The notes under the pieces: model-generated
Told to the model about the DNA's origin: nothing
Databases searched by the model: none
The model's input: the letters and a program-made list of their open reading frames with translations, nothing else
Shown: in pieces, positions 38,201-51,197 of the stretch
Layout: each line of letters starts with the position of its first letter
Position numbering within the stretch: position 1 is the first letter of the stretch
Made by a program: the position numbers and the translations under genes
Origin: Solea solea
Taxonomy: Eukaryota > Chordata > Actinopteri > Pleuronectiformes > Soleidae
DNA length: 64,000 nucleotides
Direction: 5' to 3'
Assembly: GCF_958295425.1 (NCBI RefSeq)
Contig: NC_081142.1
Location: 28,499,651-28,563,650, forward strand

Positions 38201-41200
38201 GGAGGTCTACTTACATATATGAACTTGTTTTCATGGTCATGTATATGTTAGTTATGGAGGTCTACTTACATATATTAACTTGTTTTCACGGTCACGTATA
38301 TGTTAGTCATGGAAGTCTACTTACATATATTAACTTGTTTTCATGGTCACGTATATGTTAGTTATGGAGGTCTACTTACATATATTAACTTGTTTTCATG
38401 GTCACGTATATGTTAGTTATGGAGGTCTACTTACATATATTAACTTGTTTTCATGGTCACGTATATGTTAGTTATGGAGGTCTACTTACATATATTAACT
38501 TGTTTTCATGGTCACGTATATGTTAGTTATGGAGGTCTACTTACATATATTAACTTGTTTTCATGGTCACGTATATGTTAGTCATGGAAGTCTACTTACA
38601 TATATTAACTTGTTTTCATGGTCACGTATATGTTAGTCATGGAGGTCTACTTACATATATTAACTTGTTTTCATGGTCACGTATATGTTAGTTATGGAGG
38701 TCTACTTACATATATTAACTTGTTTTCATGGTCATTTATATGTTAGTTATGGAGGTCTACTTACATATATTAACTTGTTTTCATGGTCACATATATATGT
38801 TAGTTATGGAGGTCTACTTACATATATTAACTTGTTTTCATGGTCACATATATATGTTAGTTATGGAGGTCTACTTACATATATTAACTTGTTTTCATGG
38901 TCACGTATATGTTAGTTATGGAGGTCTACTTACATATATTAACTTGTTTTCATGGTCATTTATATGTTAGTTATGGAGGTCTACTTACATATATTAACTT
39001 GTTTTCATGGTCACATATATATGTTAGTTATGGAGGTCTACTTACATATATTAACTTGTTTTCATGGTCACATATATATGTTAGTTATGGAGGTCTACTT
39101 ACATATATTAACTTGTTTTCATGGTCACGTATATGTTAGTTATGGAGGTCTACTTACATATATTAACTTGTTTTCATGATCACGTATATGTTAGTTATGG
39201 AGGTCTACTTACATATATTAACTTGTTTTCATGGTCACGTATATGTTAGTTATGGAGGTCTACTTACATATATGAACTTGTTTTCATGGTCATGTATATG
39301 TTAGTTATGGAGGTCTACTTACATATATTAACTTGTTTTCACGGTCACGTATATGTTAGTTATGGAGGTCTACTTACATATATTAACTTGTTTTCACGGT
39401 CACGTATATGTTAGTCATGGAAGTCTACTTACATATATTAACTTGTTTTCATGGTCACGTATATGTTAGTTATGGAGGTCTACTTACATATATTAACTTG
39501 TTTTCATGGTCACGTATATGTTAGTTATGGAGGTCTACTTACATATATTAACTTGTTTTCATGGTCACATATATGTTAGTTATGGAGGTCTACTTACATA
39601 TATTAACTTGTTTTCATGGTCACGTATATGTTAGTCATGGAAGTCTACTTACATATATTAACTTGTTTTCATGGTCACGTATATGTTAGTCATGGAGGTC
39701 TACTTACATATATTAACTTGTTTTCATGGTCACACATATGTTAGTTATGGAGGTCTACTTACATATATTAACTTGTTTTCATGGTCACGTATATGTGAGT
39801 TATGGAGGTCTACTTACATATATTAACTTGTTTTTATGGTCACGTATATGTTAGTTATGGAGGTCTACTTACATATATTAACTTGTTTTCATGGTCACAT
39901 ATATGTTAGTTATGGAGGTCTACTTACATATATTAACTTGTTTTCATGGTCACGTATATGTTAGTTATGGAGGTCTACTTACATATATTAACTTGTTTTC
40001 ACGGTCACGTATATGTTAGTTATGGAGGTCTACTTACATATATTAACTTGTTTTCATGGTCACGTATATGTTAGTTATGGAGGTCTACTTACATATATTA
40101 ACTTGTTTTCACGGTCACGTATATGTTAGTTATGGAGGTCTACTTACATATATTAACTTGTTTTCATGGTCACATATATGTTAGTTATGGAGGTCTACTT
40201 ACATATATTAACTTGTCTTCATGGTAACATATATGTTAGTTATGGAGGTCTACTTACATATATTAACTTGTTTTCATGGTCACATATATATGTTAGTTAT
40301 GGAGGTCTACTTACATATATTAACTTGTTTTCATGGTCACATATATATGTTAGTTATGGAGGTCTACTTACATATATTAACTTGTTTTCATGGTCACATA
40401 TATGTTAGTTATGGAGGTCTACTTACATATATTAACTTGTTTTCATGGTCACGTATATGTTAGTTATGGAGGTCTACTTACATATATTAACTTGTTTTCA
40501 CGGTCACGTATATGTTAGTTATGGAGGTCTACTTACATATATTAACTTGTTTTCACGGTCATGTATATGTTAGTTATGGAGGTCTACTTACATATATTAA
40601 CTTGTTTTCATGGTCACATATATGTTAGTTATGGAGGTCTACTTACATATATTAACTTGTCTTCATGGTCACATATATGTTAGTTATGGAGGTCTACTTA
40701 CATATATTAACTTGTTTTCATGGTCACATATATATGTTAGTTATGGAGGTCTACTTACATATATTAACTTGTTTTCATGGTCACGTATATGTTAGTTATG
40801 GAGGTCTACTTACATATATTAACTTGTTTTCATGATCACGTATATGTTAGTTATGGAGGTCTACTTACATATATTAACTTGTTTTCATGGTCACGTATAT
40901 GTTAGTTATGGAGGTCTACTTACATATATGAACTTGTTTTCATGGTCATGTATATGTTAGTTATGGAGGTCTACTTACATATATTAACTTGTTTTCATGG
41001 TCACATATATGTTAGTTATGGAGGTCTACTTACATATATTAACTTGTTTTCATGGTCACATATATGTTAGTCATGGAAGTCTACTTACATATATTAACTT
41101 GTTTTCATGGTCACGTATATGTTAGTTATGGAGGTCTACTTACATATATTAACTTGTCTTCATGGTCACGTATATGTTAGTTATGGAGGTCTACTAACAT

Positions 41201-44200
41201 ATATTAACTTGTTTTCATGGTCACGTATATGTGAGTTATGGAGGTCTACTTACATATATTAACTTGTTTTCACGGTCACGTATATGTTAGTTATGGAGGT
41301 CTACTTACATATATTAACTTGTTTTCACGGTCACGTATATGTTAGTCATGGAGGTCTACTTACATATATTAACTTGTCTTCACGGTCACGTATATGTTAG
41401 TCATGGAGGTCTACTTACATATATTAACTTGTTTTCACGGTCACGTATATGTTAGTCATGGAGGTCTACTTACATATATTAACTTGTTTTCATGGTCATT
41501 TATATGTTAGTTATGGAGGTCTACTTACATATATTAACTTGTTTTCATGGTCACATATATGTTAGTTATGGAGGTCTACTTACATATATTAACTTGTCTT
41601 CATGGTCACATATATGTTAGTTATGGAGGTCTACTTACATATATTAACTTGTTTTCATGGTCACATATATATGTTAGTTATGGAGGTCTACTTACATATA
41701 TTAACTTGTTTTCATGGTCACATATATGTTAGTTATGGAGGTCTACTTACATATATTAACTTGTTTTCATGATCACGTATATGTTAGTTATGGAGGTCTA
41801 CTTACATATATTAACTTGTTTTCATGGTCACGTATATGTTAGTTATGGAGGTCTACTTACATATATGAACTTGTTTTCATGGTCATGTATATGTTAGTTA
41901 TGGAGGTCTACTTACATATATTAACTTGTTTTCACGGTCACGTATATGTTAGTTATGGAGGTCTACTTACATATATTAACTTGTTTTCATGGTCACGTAT
42001 ATGTTAGTCATGGAAGTCTACTTACATATATTAACTTGTTTTCATGGTCACGTATATGTTAGTTATGGAGGTCTACTTACATATATTAACTTGTTTTCAT
42101 GGTCACGTATATGTTAGTTATGGAGGTCTACTTACATATATTAACTTGTTTTCATGGTCACATATATGTTAGTTATGGAGGTCTACTTACATATATTAAC
42201 TTGTTTTCATGGTCACGTATATGTTAGTCATGGAAGTCTACTTACATATATTAACTTGTTTTCATGGTCACGTATATGTTAGTCATGGAGGTCTACTTAC
42301 ATATATTAACTTGTTTTCATGGTCACACATATGTTAGTTATGGAGGTCTACTTACATATATTAACTTGTCTTCATGGTCACGTATATGTTAGTTATGGAG
42401 GGTCTACTTACATATATTAACTTGTTTTCATGGTCACACATATGTTAGTTATGGAGGTCTACTTACATATATTAACTTGTTTTTATGGTCACGTATATGT
42501 TAGTTATGGAGGTCTACTTACATATATTAACTTGTTTTCATGGTCACATATATGTTAGTTATGGAGGTCTACTTACATATATTAACTTGTTTTCATGGTC
42601 ACATATATGTTAGTTATGGAGGTCTACTTACATATATTAACTTGTTTTCACGGTCACGTATATGTTAGTTATGGAGGTCTACTTACATATATTAACTTGT
42701 TTTCATGGTCACGTATATGTTAGTTATGGAGGTCTACTTACATATATTAACTTGTTTTCACGGTCACGTATATGTTAGTTATGGAGGTCTACTTACATAT
42801 ATTAACTTGTTTTCATGGTCACATATATGTTAGTTATGGAGGTCTACTTACATATATTAACTTGTCTTCATGGTAACATATATGTTAGTTATGGAGGTCT
42901 ACTTACATATATTAACTTGTTTTCATGGTCACATATATATGTTAGTTATGGAGGTCTACTTACATATATTAACTTGTTTTCATGGTCACATATATGTTAG
43001 TTATGGAGGTCTACTTACATATATTAACTTGTTTTCATGGTCACGTATATGTTAGTTATGGAGGTCTACTTACATATATTAACTTGTTTTCACGGTCACG
43101 TATATGTTAGTTATGGAGGTCTACTTACATATATTAACTTGTTTTCACGGTCATGTATATGTTAGTTATGGAGGTCTACTTACATATATTAACTTGTTTT
43201 CATGGTCACATATATGTTAGTTATGGAGGTCTACTTACATATATTAACTTGTCTTCATGGTCACATATATGTTAGTTATGGAGGTCTACTTACATATATT
43301 AACTTGTTTTCATGGTCACATATATATGTTAGTTATGGAGGTCTACTTACATATATTAACTTGTTTTCATGGTCACATATATGTTAGTTATGGAGGTCTA
43401 CTTACATATATTAACTTGTTTTCATGATCACGTATATGTTAGTTATGGAGGTCTACTTACATATATTAACTTGTTTTCATGGTCACGTATATGTTAGTTA
43501 TGGAGGTCTACTTACATATATGAACTTGTTTTCATGGTCATGTATATGTTAGTTATGGAGGTCTACTTACATATATTAACTTGTTTTCACGGTCACGTAT
43601 ATGTTAGTCATGGAAGTCTACTTACATATATTAACTTGTTTTCATGGTCACGTATATGGTAGTTATGGAGGTCTACTTACATATATTAACTTGTTTTCAT
43701 GGTCACGTATATGTTAGTTATGGAGGTCTACTTACATATATTAACTTGTTTTCATGGTCACGTATATGTTAGTTATGGAGGTCTACTTACATATATTAAC
43801 TTGTTTTCATGGTCACGTATATGTTAGTTATGGAGGTCTACTTACATATATTAACTTGTTTTCATGGTCACGTATATGTGAGTTATGGAGGTCTACTTAC
43901 ATATATTAACTTGTTTTCATGGTCACGTATATGTTAGTTATGGAGGTCTACTTACATATATGAACTTGTTTTCATGGTCACGTATATGTTAGTTATGGAG
44001 GTCTACTAACATATATTAACTTGTTTTCATGGTCACGTATATGTGAGTTATGGAGGTCTACTTACATATATTAACTTGTTTTCACGGTCACGTATATGTT
44101 AGTTATGGAGGTCTACTTACATATATTAACTTGTTTTCACGGTCACGTATATGTTAGTCATGGAGGTCTACTTACATATATTAACTTGTCTTCACGGTCA

Positions 44201-46513
44201 CGTATATGTTAGTCATGGAGGTCTACTTACATATATTAACTTGTTTTCACGGTCACGTATATGTTAGTCATGGAGGTCTACTTACATATATTAACTTGTT
44301 TTCATGGTCACGTATATGTTAGTCATGGAGGTCTACTTACATATATTAACTTGTTTTCATGGTCACGTATATGTTAGTTATGGAGGTCTACTTACATATA
44401 TTAACTTGTTTTCATGGTCACGTATATGTTAGTTATGGAGGTCTACTTACATATATTAACTTGTTTTCATGGTCACATATATGTTAGTTATGGAGGTCTA
44501 CTTACATATATTAACTTGTTTTCACGGTCACGTATATGTTAGTTATGGAGGTCTACTTACATATATTAACTTGTTTTCATGGTCACATATATGTTAGTTA
44601 TGGAGGTCTACTTACATATATTAACTTGTCTTCATGGTAACATATATGTTAGTTATGGAGGTCTACTTACATATATTAACTTGTTTTCATGGTCACATAT
44701 ATATGTTAGTTATGGAGGTCTACTTACATATATTAACTTGTTTTCATGGTCACATATATGTTAGTTATGGAGGTCTACTTACATATATTAACTTGTTTTC
44801 ATGGTCACGTATATGTTAGTTATGGAGGTCTACTTACATATATTAACTTGTTTTCACGGTCACGTATATGTTAGTTATGGAGGTCTACTTACATATATTA
44901 ACTTGTTTTCATGGTCACGTATATGTTAGTTATGGAGGTCTACTTACATATATTAACTTGTTTTCATGGTCATGTATATGTTAGTTATGGAGGTCTACTT
45001 ACATATATTAACTTGTTTTCATGGTCACATATATGTTAGTTATGGAGGTCTACTTACATATATTAACTTGTCTTCATGGTCACATATATGTTAGTTATGG
45101 AGGTCTACTTACATATATTAACTTGTTTTCATGGTCACATATATATGTTAGTTATGGAGGTCTACTTACATATATTAACTTGTTTTCATGGTCACATATA
45201 TGTTAGTTATGGAGGTCTACTTACATATATTAACTTGTTTTCATGATCACGTATATGTTAGTTATGGAGGTCTACTTACATATATTAACTTGTTTTCATG
45301 GTCACGTATATGTTAGTTATGGAGGTCTACTTACATATATGAACTTGTTTTCATGGTCATGTATATGTTAGTTATGGAGGTCTACTTACATATATTAACT
45401 TGTTTTCACGGTCACGTATATGTTAGTTATGGAGGTCTACTTACATATATTAACTTGTTTTCATGGTCACGTATATGTTAGTCATGGAAGTCTACTTACA
45501 TATATTAACTTGTTTTCATGGTCACGTATATGTTAGTTATGGAGGTCTACTTACATATATTAACTTGTTTTCATGGTCACGTATATGTTAGTTATGGAGG
45601 TCTACTTACATATATTAACTTGTTTTTATGGTCACGTATATGTTAGTTATGGAGGTCTACTTACATATATTAACTTGTTTTCATGGTCACATATATGTTA
45701 GTTATGGAGGTCTACTTACATATATTAACTTGTTTTCATGGTCACATATATGTTAGTTATGGAGGTCTACTTACATATATTAACTTGTTTTCATGGTCAC
45801 GTATATGTTAGTTATGGAGGTCTACTTACATATATTAACTTGTTTTCATGGTCACCTATATGTTAGTTATGGAGGTCTACTTACATATATTAACTTGTTT
45901 TCACGGTCACATATATGTTAGTTATGGAGGTCTACTTACATATATTAACTTGTTTTCATGGTTAAAAACCTCCTAATCGCTGCAAACGAGCCGATCAAAA
46001 TATCTCCTCACTGACGCTCTCGTCAGCCGCGCTGTTTCAGACCAAAACCACACCCCCAGATCGTCGACTGTGTTGTGATTGGCCAGCCAACGAGAGCTTC
46101 CCCACTGTCCTGTGATTGGCCAGGTACCTGGAAGTGACGTAATTGGTAGGCCAGCTCTCAGATACACAGCTCCCCCTCTGGCCCGGAAGATGCTCTGCAT
46201 CTCAGCAGCTACAACGAGAGTAGTTCTTCTTCTTCTGCAGTTGAATGTACGCAACCGGATGTGCCCGGACTAGTGCCCGCACCAGGAGGCGCTACAGTGG
46301 TGAGAGGAGTAGTGAGGTTTTCTGATGACGACATCAAATTACGGAAGTACCGATCCGCTTCGCAGAGCCCAGGAAAACAATAAAAGCCAATTTTCTCAGC
46401 AGTGGCTGAACTGTTTGTTCTGAAACCTAAGGGTTTCATAAACGAGGTAATGACGCAGATACACACACACAAACGCAGCGTTAATTGGAGCTTCCGGTCT
46501 ATGTCGCCTTTAA
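35234..46513. mobile_element. Kolobok-like (TTAA, TTAAAGG-end) MITE expanded by a satellite
   Basis: The left end is TTAAAGGTGACAT and the right end ATGTCGCCTTTAA, inverted repeats including the TTAA target. The ends TTAAAGGRR with TTAA duplication are the signature of T2/Kolobok-type elements. Unique parts are only 35234-35258 and about 45963-46513. They match the sister copy at 54470-55385 (ACAAACGAGCC, CGCTGTTTCAGACCAAAACC, GTGATTGGCCAG, CAGCTCCCCCTCTGG). The remaining 10.7 kb is the 55-bp array, whose unit corresponds to the sister copy's left part. Confidence 0.88.
35259..45962. repeat. 55-bp satellite array, about 195 copies
   Basis: The unit is 55 bp: GTTAGTTATGGAGGTCTACT, TACATATATTAACTTG, TTTTCATGGTCACGTATAT. 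A few units are 57 bp (an extra AT in CACATATATATG). Common variants: GTCATGGAGG/GTCATGGAAG, TTCACGG, TTCATGATC, TATGAACTTG, TGTGAGTTATGG and GTCATTTATATG. Variants recur in the same order over kilobases, so higher-order blocks exist. Frames of 61-80 codons (MVTYMLVMEVYL..) are repeats of the unit, not genes. Confidence 0.98.
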
Positions 46514-46894
46514 TAACGGTTTGTTTACCATTTAGCATTGATAATAGGCGTCAGGGATTAGTCACAGATCATGCACAGATTAGAGCTCATCAGGATTAAT
46601 AATGTGATTTGAGCACTGATAGTTTTTCCATCAACGTTTAGAAAGTTTGGGAAAAATGTCATGATTTTCCCAAACTACAGTATTTGTGATATTGTTACTA
46701 GAACTGTCAAAATTTGCTTTACAATCTAATAAAATCTTACATTTTGTTAAGAAATAAATAGTTTTCAGGTTAATAAAAGGGACATTTCAGAGTGTTTGTG
46801 ACGTATTTGTGCAAATGTTATAAAAAACGTGAAATAAAACTGCCAGTGTTTTGGGGGTGGAGCTTTAACCAGAGGGACAACAGGAGGGGGCGGA
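46514..46894. other. Short intergenic stretch, nothing firm
   Basis: AT-rich. At about 46780, AAAAGGGACATTTCAGAGTG resembles the left end of the foldback MITE family, but no right arm is seen before the minisatellite. Confidence 0.45.
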
Positions 46895-49160
46895 GCTCCC
46901 CACTTCTCCACACTCACGACTTCTCCACACTCACCACTTCTCCACACTCACCACTTCTCCACACTCACCACTTCTCCACACACTCACAACTTCTCCACAC
47001 ACTCACGACTTCTCCACACACTCATGACTTCTCGCCACACTCACGACTTCTCCACACACTCACGACTACTCCACACACTCACGACTTCTCGCCACACTCA
47101 CGACTTCTCCACACACTCATGACTTCACGCCACACTCACGACTTCTCGCCACACTCACGACTTCTCCACACACTCACGACTTCTCCACACACTCATGACT
47201 TCACGCCACACTCACGACTTCTCGCCACACTCACGACTTCACGCCACACTCACGACTTCTCGCCACACTCACGACTTCTCCACACACTCACAACTTCTCC
47301 ACACACTCATGACTTCACGCCACACTCACGACTTCTCGCCACACTCACGACTTCTCCACACACTCACAACTTCTCCACACACTCATGACTTCTCGCCACA
47401 CTCACGACTACTCCACACACTCACGACTTCTCCACACTCACGACATCTCCACACACTCATGACTTCACGCCACACTCACGACTTCTCGCCACACTCACGA
47501 CTTCTCCACACACTCACGACTTCTCCACACACTCATGACTTCACGCCACACTCACGACTTCTCGCCACACTCACGACTTCTCCACACACTCACGACTTCT
47601 CCACACACTCATGACTTCACGCCACACTCACGACTTCTCGCCACACTCACGACTTCTCCACACACTCACAACTTCTCCACACACTCATGACTTCTCGCCA
47701 CACTCACGACTACTCCACACACTCACGACTTCTCCACACTCACGACTTCTCCACACACTCATGACTTCACGCCACACTCACGACTTCTCGCCACACTCAC
47801 GACTTCTTCACACACTCACGACTTCTCCACACACTCATGACTTCACGCCACACTCACGACTTCTCGCCACACTCACGACTTCTCCACACACTCACAACTT
47901 CTCCACACACTCATGACTTCACGCCACACTCACGACTTCTCGTCACACTCACGACTTCTCCACACACTCACGACTTCTCGCCACACTCACGACTTCTCCA
48001 CACACTCACGACTTCTCGCCACACTCACGACTACTCCACACACTCACGACTTCTCCACACTCACGACTTCTCCACACACTCATGACTTCACGCCACACTC
48101 ACGACTTCTCGCCACACTCACGACTTCTCCACACACTCACGACTTCTCCACACACTCATGACTTCACGCCACACTCACGACTTCTCGCCACACTCACGAC
48201 TTCTCCACACACTCACGACTTCTCCACACACTCATGACTTCACGCCACACTCACGACTTCTCGCCACACTCACGACTTCTCCACACACTCACAACTTCTC
48301 CACACACTCATGACTTCACGCCACACTCACGACTTCTCGTCACACTCACGACTTCTCCACACACTCACGACTTCTCGCCACACTCACGACTTCTCCACAC
48401 ACTCATGACTTCTCGCCACACTCACGACTTCTCGTCACACTCACGACTTCTCCACACACTCACGACTTCTCGCCACACTCACGACTTCTCGCCACACTCA
48501 CGACTTCTCCACACACTCACGACTTCTCGTCACACTCACGACTTCTCCACACACTCACGACTTCTCGCCACACTCACGACTTCTCCACACACTCACGACT
48601 TCTCGTCACACTCACGACTTCTCCACACACTCACGACTTCTCGCCACACTCACGACTTCTCCACACACTCACGACTTCTCGTCACACTCACGACTTCTCC
48701 ACACACTCACGACTTCTCGCCACACTCACGACTTCTCCACACACTCACGACTTCTCGTCACACTCACGACTTCTCCACACACTCACGACTTCTCGCCACA
48801 CTCACGACTTCTCGCCACACTCACGACTTCTCCACACACTCACGACTTCTCGTCACACTCACGACTTCTCCACACACTCACGACTTCTCGCCACACTCAC
48901 GACTTCTCCACACACTCACGACTTCTCGTCACACTCACGACTTCTCCACACACTCACGACTTCTCGCCACACTCACGACTTCTCCACACACTCACGACTT
49001 CTCCACACTCACGACTTCTCCACACACTCACGACTTCTCCACACACTTCTCGCCACACTCACGACTTCTCGCCACACTCACGACTTCTCCACACTCACGA
49101 CTTCTCCACACACTCACGACTTCTCCACACTCACGACTTCTCCACACACTCACGACTTCT
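46895..49160. repeat. 19-bp minisatellite (CTCACGACTTCTCCACACA)
   Basis: About 115-120 units of 19 bp, in two main kinds: CTCACGACTTCTCCACACA and CTCACGACTTCTCGCCACA. CTCATGACTTCACGCC and 17-bp variants also occur. Blocks of four to six units repeat as a group. Three units make 57 bp (19 codons), so long frames such as the 327-codon THDF-rich one arise automatically. Confidence 0.98.
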
Positions 49161-49820
49161 ACAGAGGACGACAGAGTCCACAGAGAACTACAGTCTACAG
49201 AGGACTACAGTCTATAGAGGACGACAGAGTCCACAGAAGACAACAGTCTACAGAGGACGACATAGTCTACAGAGGACGGCAGAGTCTACAGAGGACGACA
49301 AAGTCTACAGACAACGAAGGTCTACAGTCTACAGACAACGAAGGTCTACAGAGGACTACAGAGGATGACAGTCTACAGAGGACGACAGAGTCTACAGAGG
49401 ACGACAGAGTCTACAGAGGACGACAGTCTACAGAGGACGACAGAGTCTACACATTAAGACAGTCTACAGAGGACGACAGTCTACAGAGTCTACAGAGGAC
49501 GACAGAGTCCACAGAGGACGACAGAGTCTACAGAGGACGACAGAGTCTACAGAGGACGACAGAGTCTACACATTAAGACAGTCTACAGAGGACGACAGTC
49601 TACAGAGTCTACAGAGGACGACAGAGTCCACAGAGGACGACAGAGTCTAAAGAGTCTACAGAGAACGACAGAGTCTTAAGAGTCTACAGAGGATGACAGA
49701 GTCTACAGAGGACGACAGAGTCTACAGAGGACGACAGAGTCTACAGAGGACGACAGAATCCAAGGAGGACGACAGAGTCCACAGAGGACGACAGAGTCCA
49801 CAGAGGACGACAGAGGACGT
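49161..49820. repeat. 19-20-bp minisatellite (CTACAGAGGACGACAGAGT)
   Basis: About 33 units of TCTACAGAGGACGACAGAG with TCCACAG and ACATTAAGACAG variants; a 150-bp block is duplicated (about 49440-49530 and 49550-49640). It directly abuts the previous array with a brief transition. Confidence 0.96.
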
Positions 49821-50113
49821 CACATCAATCCTGACTTTTAAGTTATCGCAGTTATTGTGACCAAAAAACAATTGTGATTCAAAATGTTATTGCGGTAATT
49901 GTAAAAAAAAATCTTTTAAATTTGTAAGAATAATTTCTGCAATAATGTGCGTAAAATGTTTCATAAAAAACATGTTAACATTACAAAAAGAGACGTCCTT
50001 AGTTTTCATGTAATAACATTTCTTGTCCCAGTTATCCTGACAAACGATTCACAATATTATTGTGATAACTCACTCACACACACTCATTCATCTTCTACTG
50101 TCACTATAATCTG
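49821..50113. other. Intergenic, degenerate TTATTGTGA motifs
   Basis: It contains GTTATCGCAGTTATTGTGAC and similar pieces, related to the motif that forms arrays at 54.0 and 57.7 kb. No gene. Confidence 0.5.
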
Positions 50114-51197
50114 TTAAAGGGGACATTAAAATAGTTCCCTGGTGTCCTAATGAACATGTCAGTGACATGCTTTGGTCAAAATACCATGAGGATAAAGCAC
50201 CTCTTCAATAACCTTGCTAAACCCGCCCCTTTCAGAACACTCGGTTTTGTGCCTGGTCCCTTTATATGCAAATGAGACACAGGCAAACACACACCCACTT
50301 CTTCCAGGGGGTTTCTGATTTGTCCTTTTTACTGCGCTCACTCGCTCAGCTCCTGTTCCCTCCGCTCCATTCCTCTCCCCCTCCCTCCACTAGTTCTCTG
50401 ACAATATCAACATGGCAGCGAGAGTGTCGTCATAGGAAGAGACGTCCGACACAAGGATCAAGCCGAACACTGACCAACTGTAAATCAGTTAAAAACACTT
50501 AGGGACAGCACCACTGATCGCTGTATGTGACTGTATCAGACTGAGTCTGTGCTCCGGTCATGGAGGACGTACTGAACAAATATTTTTAATTAGGACGTGT
50601 CAGAATGGTCAGTTATGACCTCTATTTGACCTTTTCTTAACAATGTGTGTGTTTGTACGTCGGTGAAATACGGTCACTGGCTAAATACAGCGACCGCTGG
50701 CCACAGTCTGATGTGAAGTGGTGCGAACACACAAACACACGTTTGCTGACTTTATCCGGCACATTAGCTTCATATATAAAATCCTCTGAGGCTGGAAGCT
50801 TGTGTAAAACACTGTGCTCCACTGTGCAGCCACCAACAGCACACTTGTCCCTCTGCGTTGACATAATACCGCTCTTCCTCCCTCGCCTGCACTCTCGCAG
50901 GGACAAGGTGGAGCTAAGGTGGAGCTAAGGTGGAGCTAAGGTGGAGCTAAGGTGGAGCTCTCGAGGTAAACTTACTGGTGGGCGGTAACATTCGCGGTGA
51001 AATGCACATGCTGCCGTCATAAGCGCAGGGAATTCAACATGGCGTGTTTTATCGCCTATACTTACACTAAGGGGGACCACGAAAAAAGGACTGAGTATTC
51101 TTCTTCCACACTTTGGCGACTGGTAGGGCCTCCAGAGTCCCAAATATAAGTATTGAAATGATTAAAAAGTTGATTTTGCATAATATGTCCCCTTTAA
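50114..51197 (-). mobile_element. Kolobok-like transposon remnant with THAP domain
   Basis: Perfect 13-bp inverted ends TTAAAGGGGACAT and ATGTCCCCTTTAA, including the TTAA target, with 1084 bp in total. It contains a THAP-like frame on the minus strand and a short GGTGGAGCTAA tandem (about 50908-50960). TTAA target, TTAAAGG ends and a THAP finger together point to Kolobok rather than piggyBac, which lacks THAP. Confidence 0.85.
50637..50906 (-). pseudogene. THAP zinc-finger fragment of a Kolobok-like transposase
   Basis: 89 codons. From the second Met: DKCAVGGCTVEHSVLHKLP, then VSKRVFVCSHHFTSDCG. C-x4-C plus C-x2-H (CAVGGC, CSHH) with the HF pair is the C2CH pattern of THAP domains, which bind transposon ends. 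The domain ends after ISPTYKHTHC with no catalytic part, so this is a remnant. Codons before the second Met are probably untranslated. Confidence 0.72.

Noticed and set aside
36799..45206. Many 61-80-codon frames beginning MVTYMLVMEVYLHIL
   Set aside because: They arise where 57-bp units of the 55-bp satellite fall in phase. They are not genes.
35259..45962. CRISPR-like regular direct repeats
   Set aside because: Units are contiguous with no unique spacers, in a vertebrate genome. It is a satellite array.
48234..49217. 327-codon open frame (THDFSPHSRLLHTLTTS repeats)
   Set aside because: It is the 19-bp minisatellite read in frame; three units make 57 bp without stops, so long frames are automatic. 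No start context, domain or splice support.
50114..51197. piggyBac assignment for the TTAA-flanked element
   Set aside because: TTAA also fits piggyBac, but the TTAAAGG ends and THAP-like finger fit Kolobok better. It stays open until a full-length relative is found.
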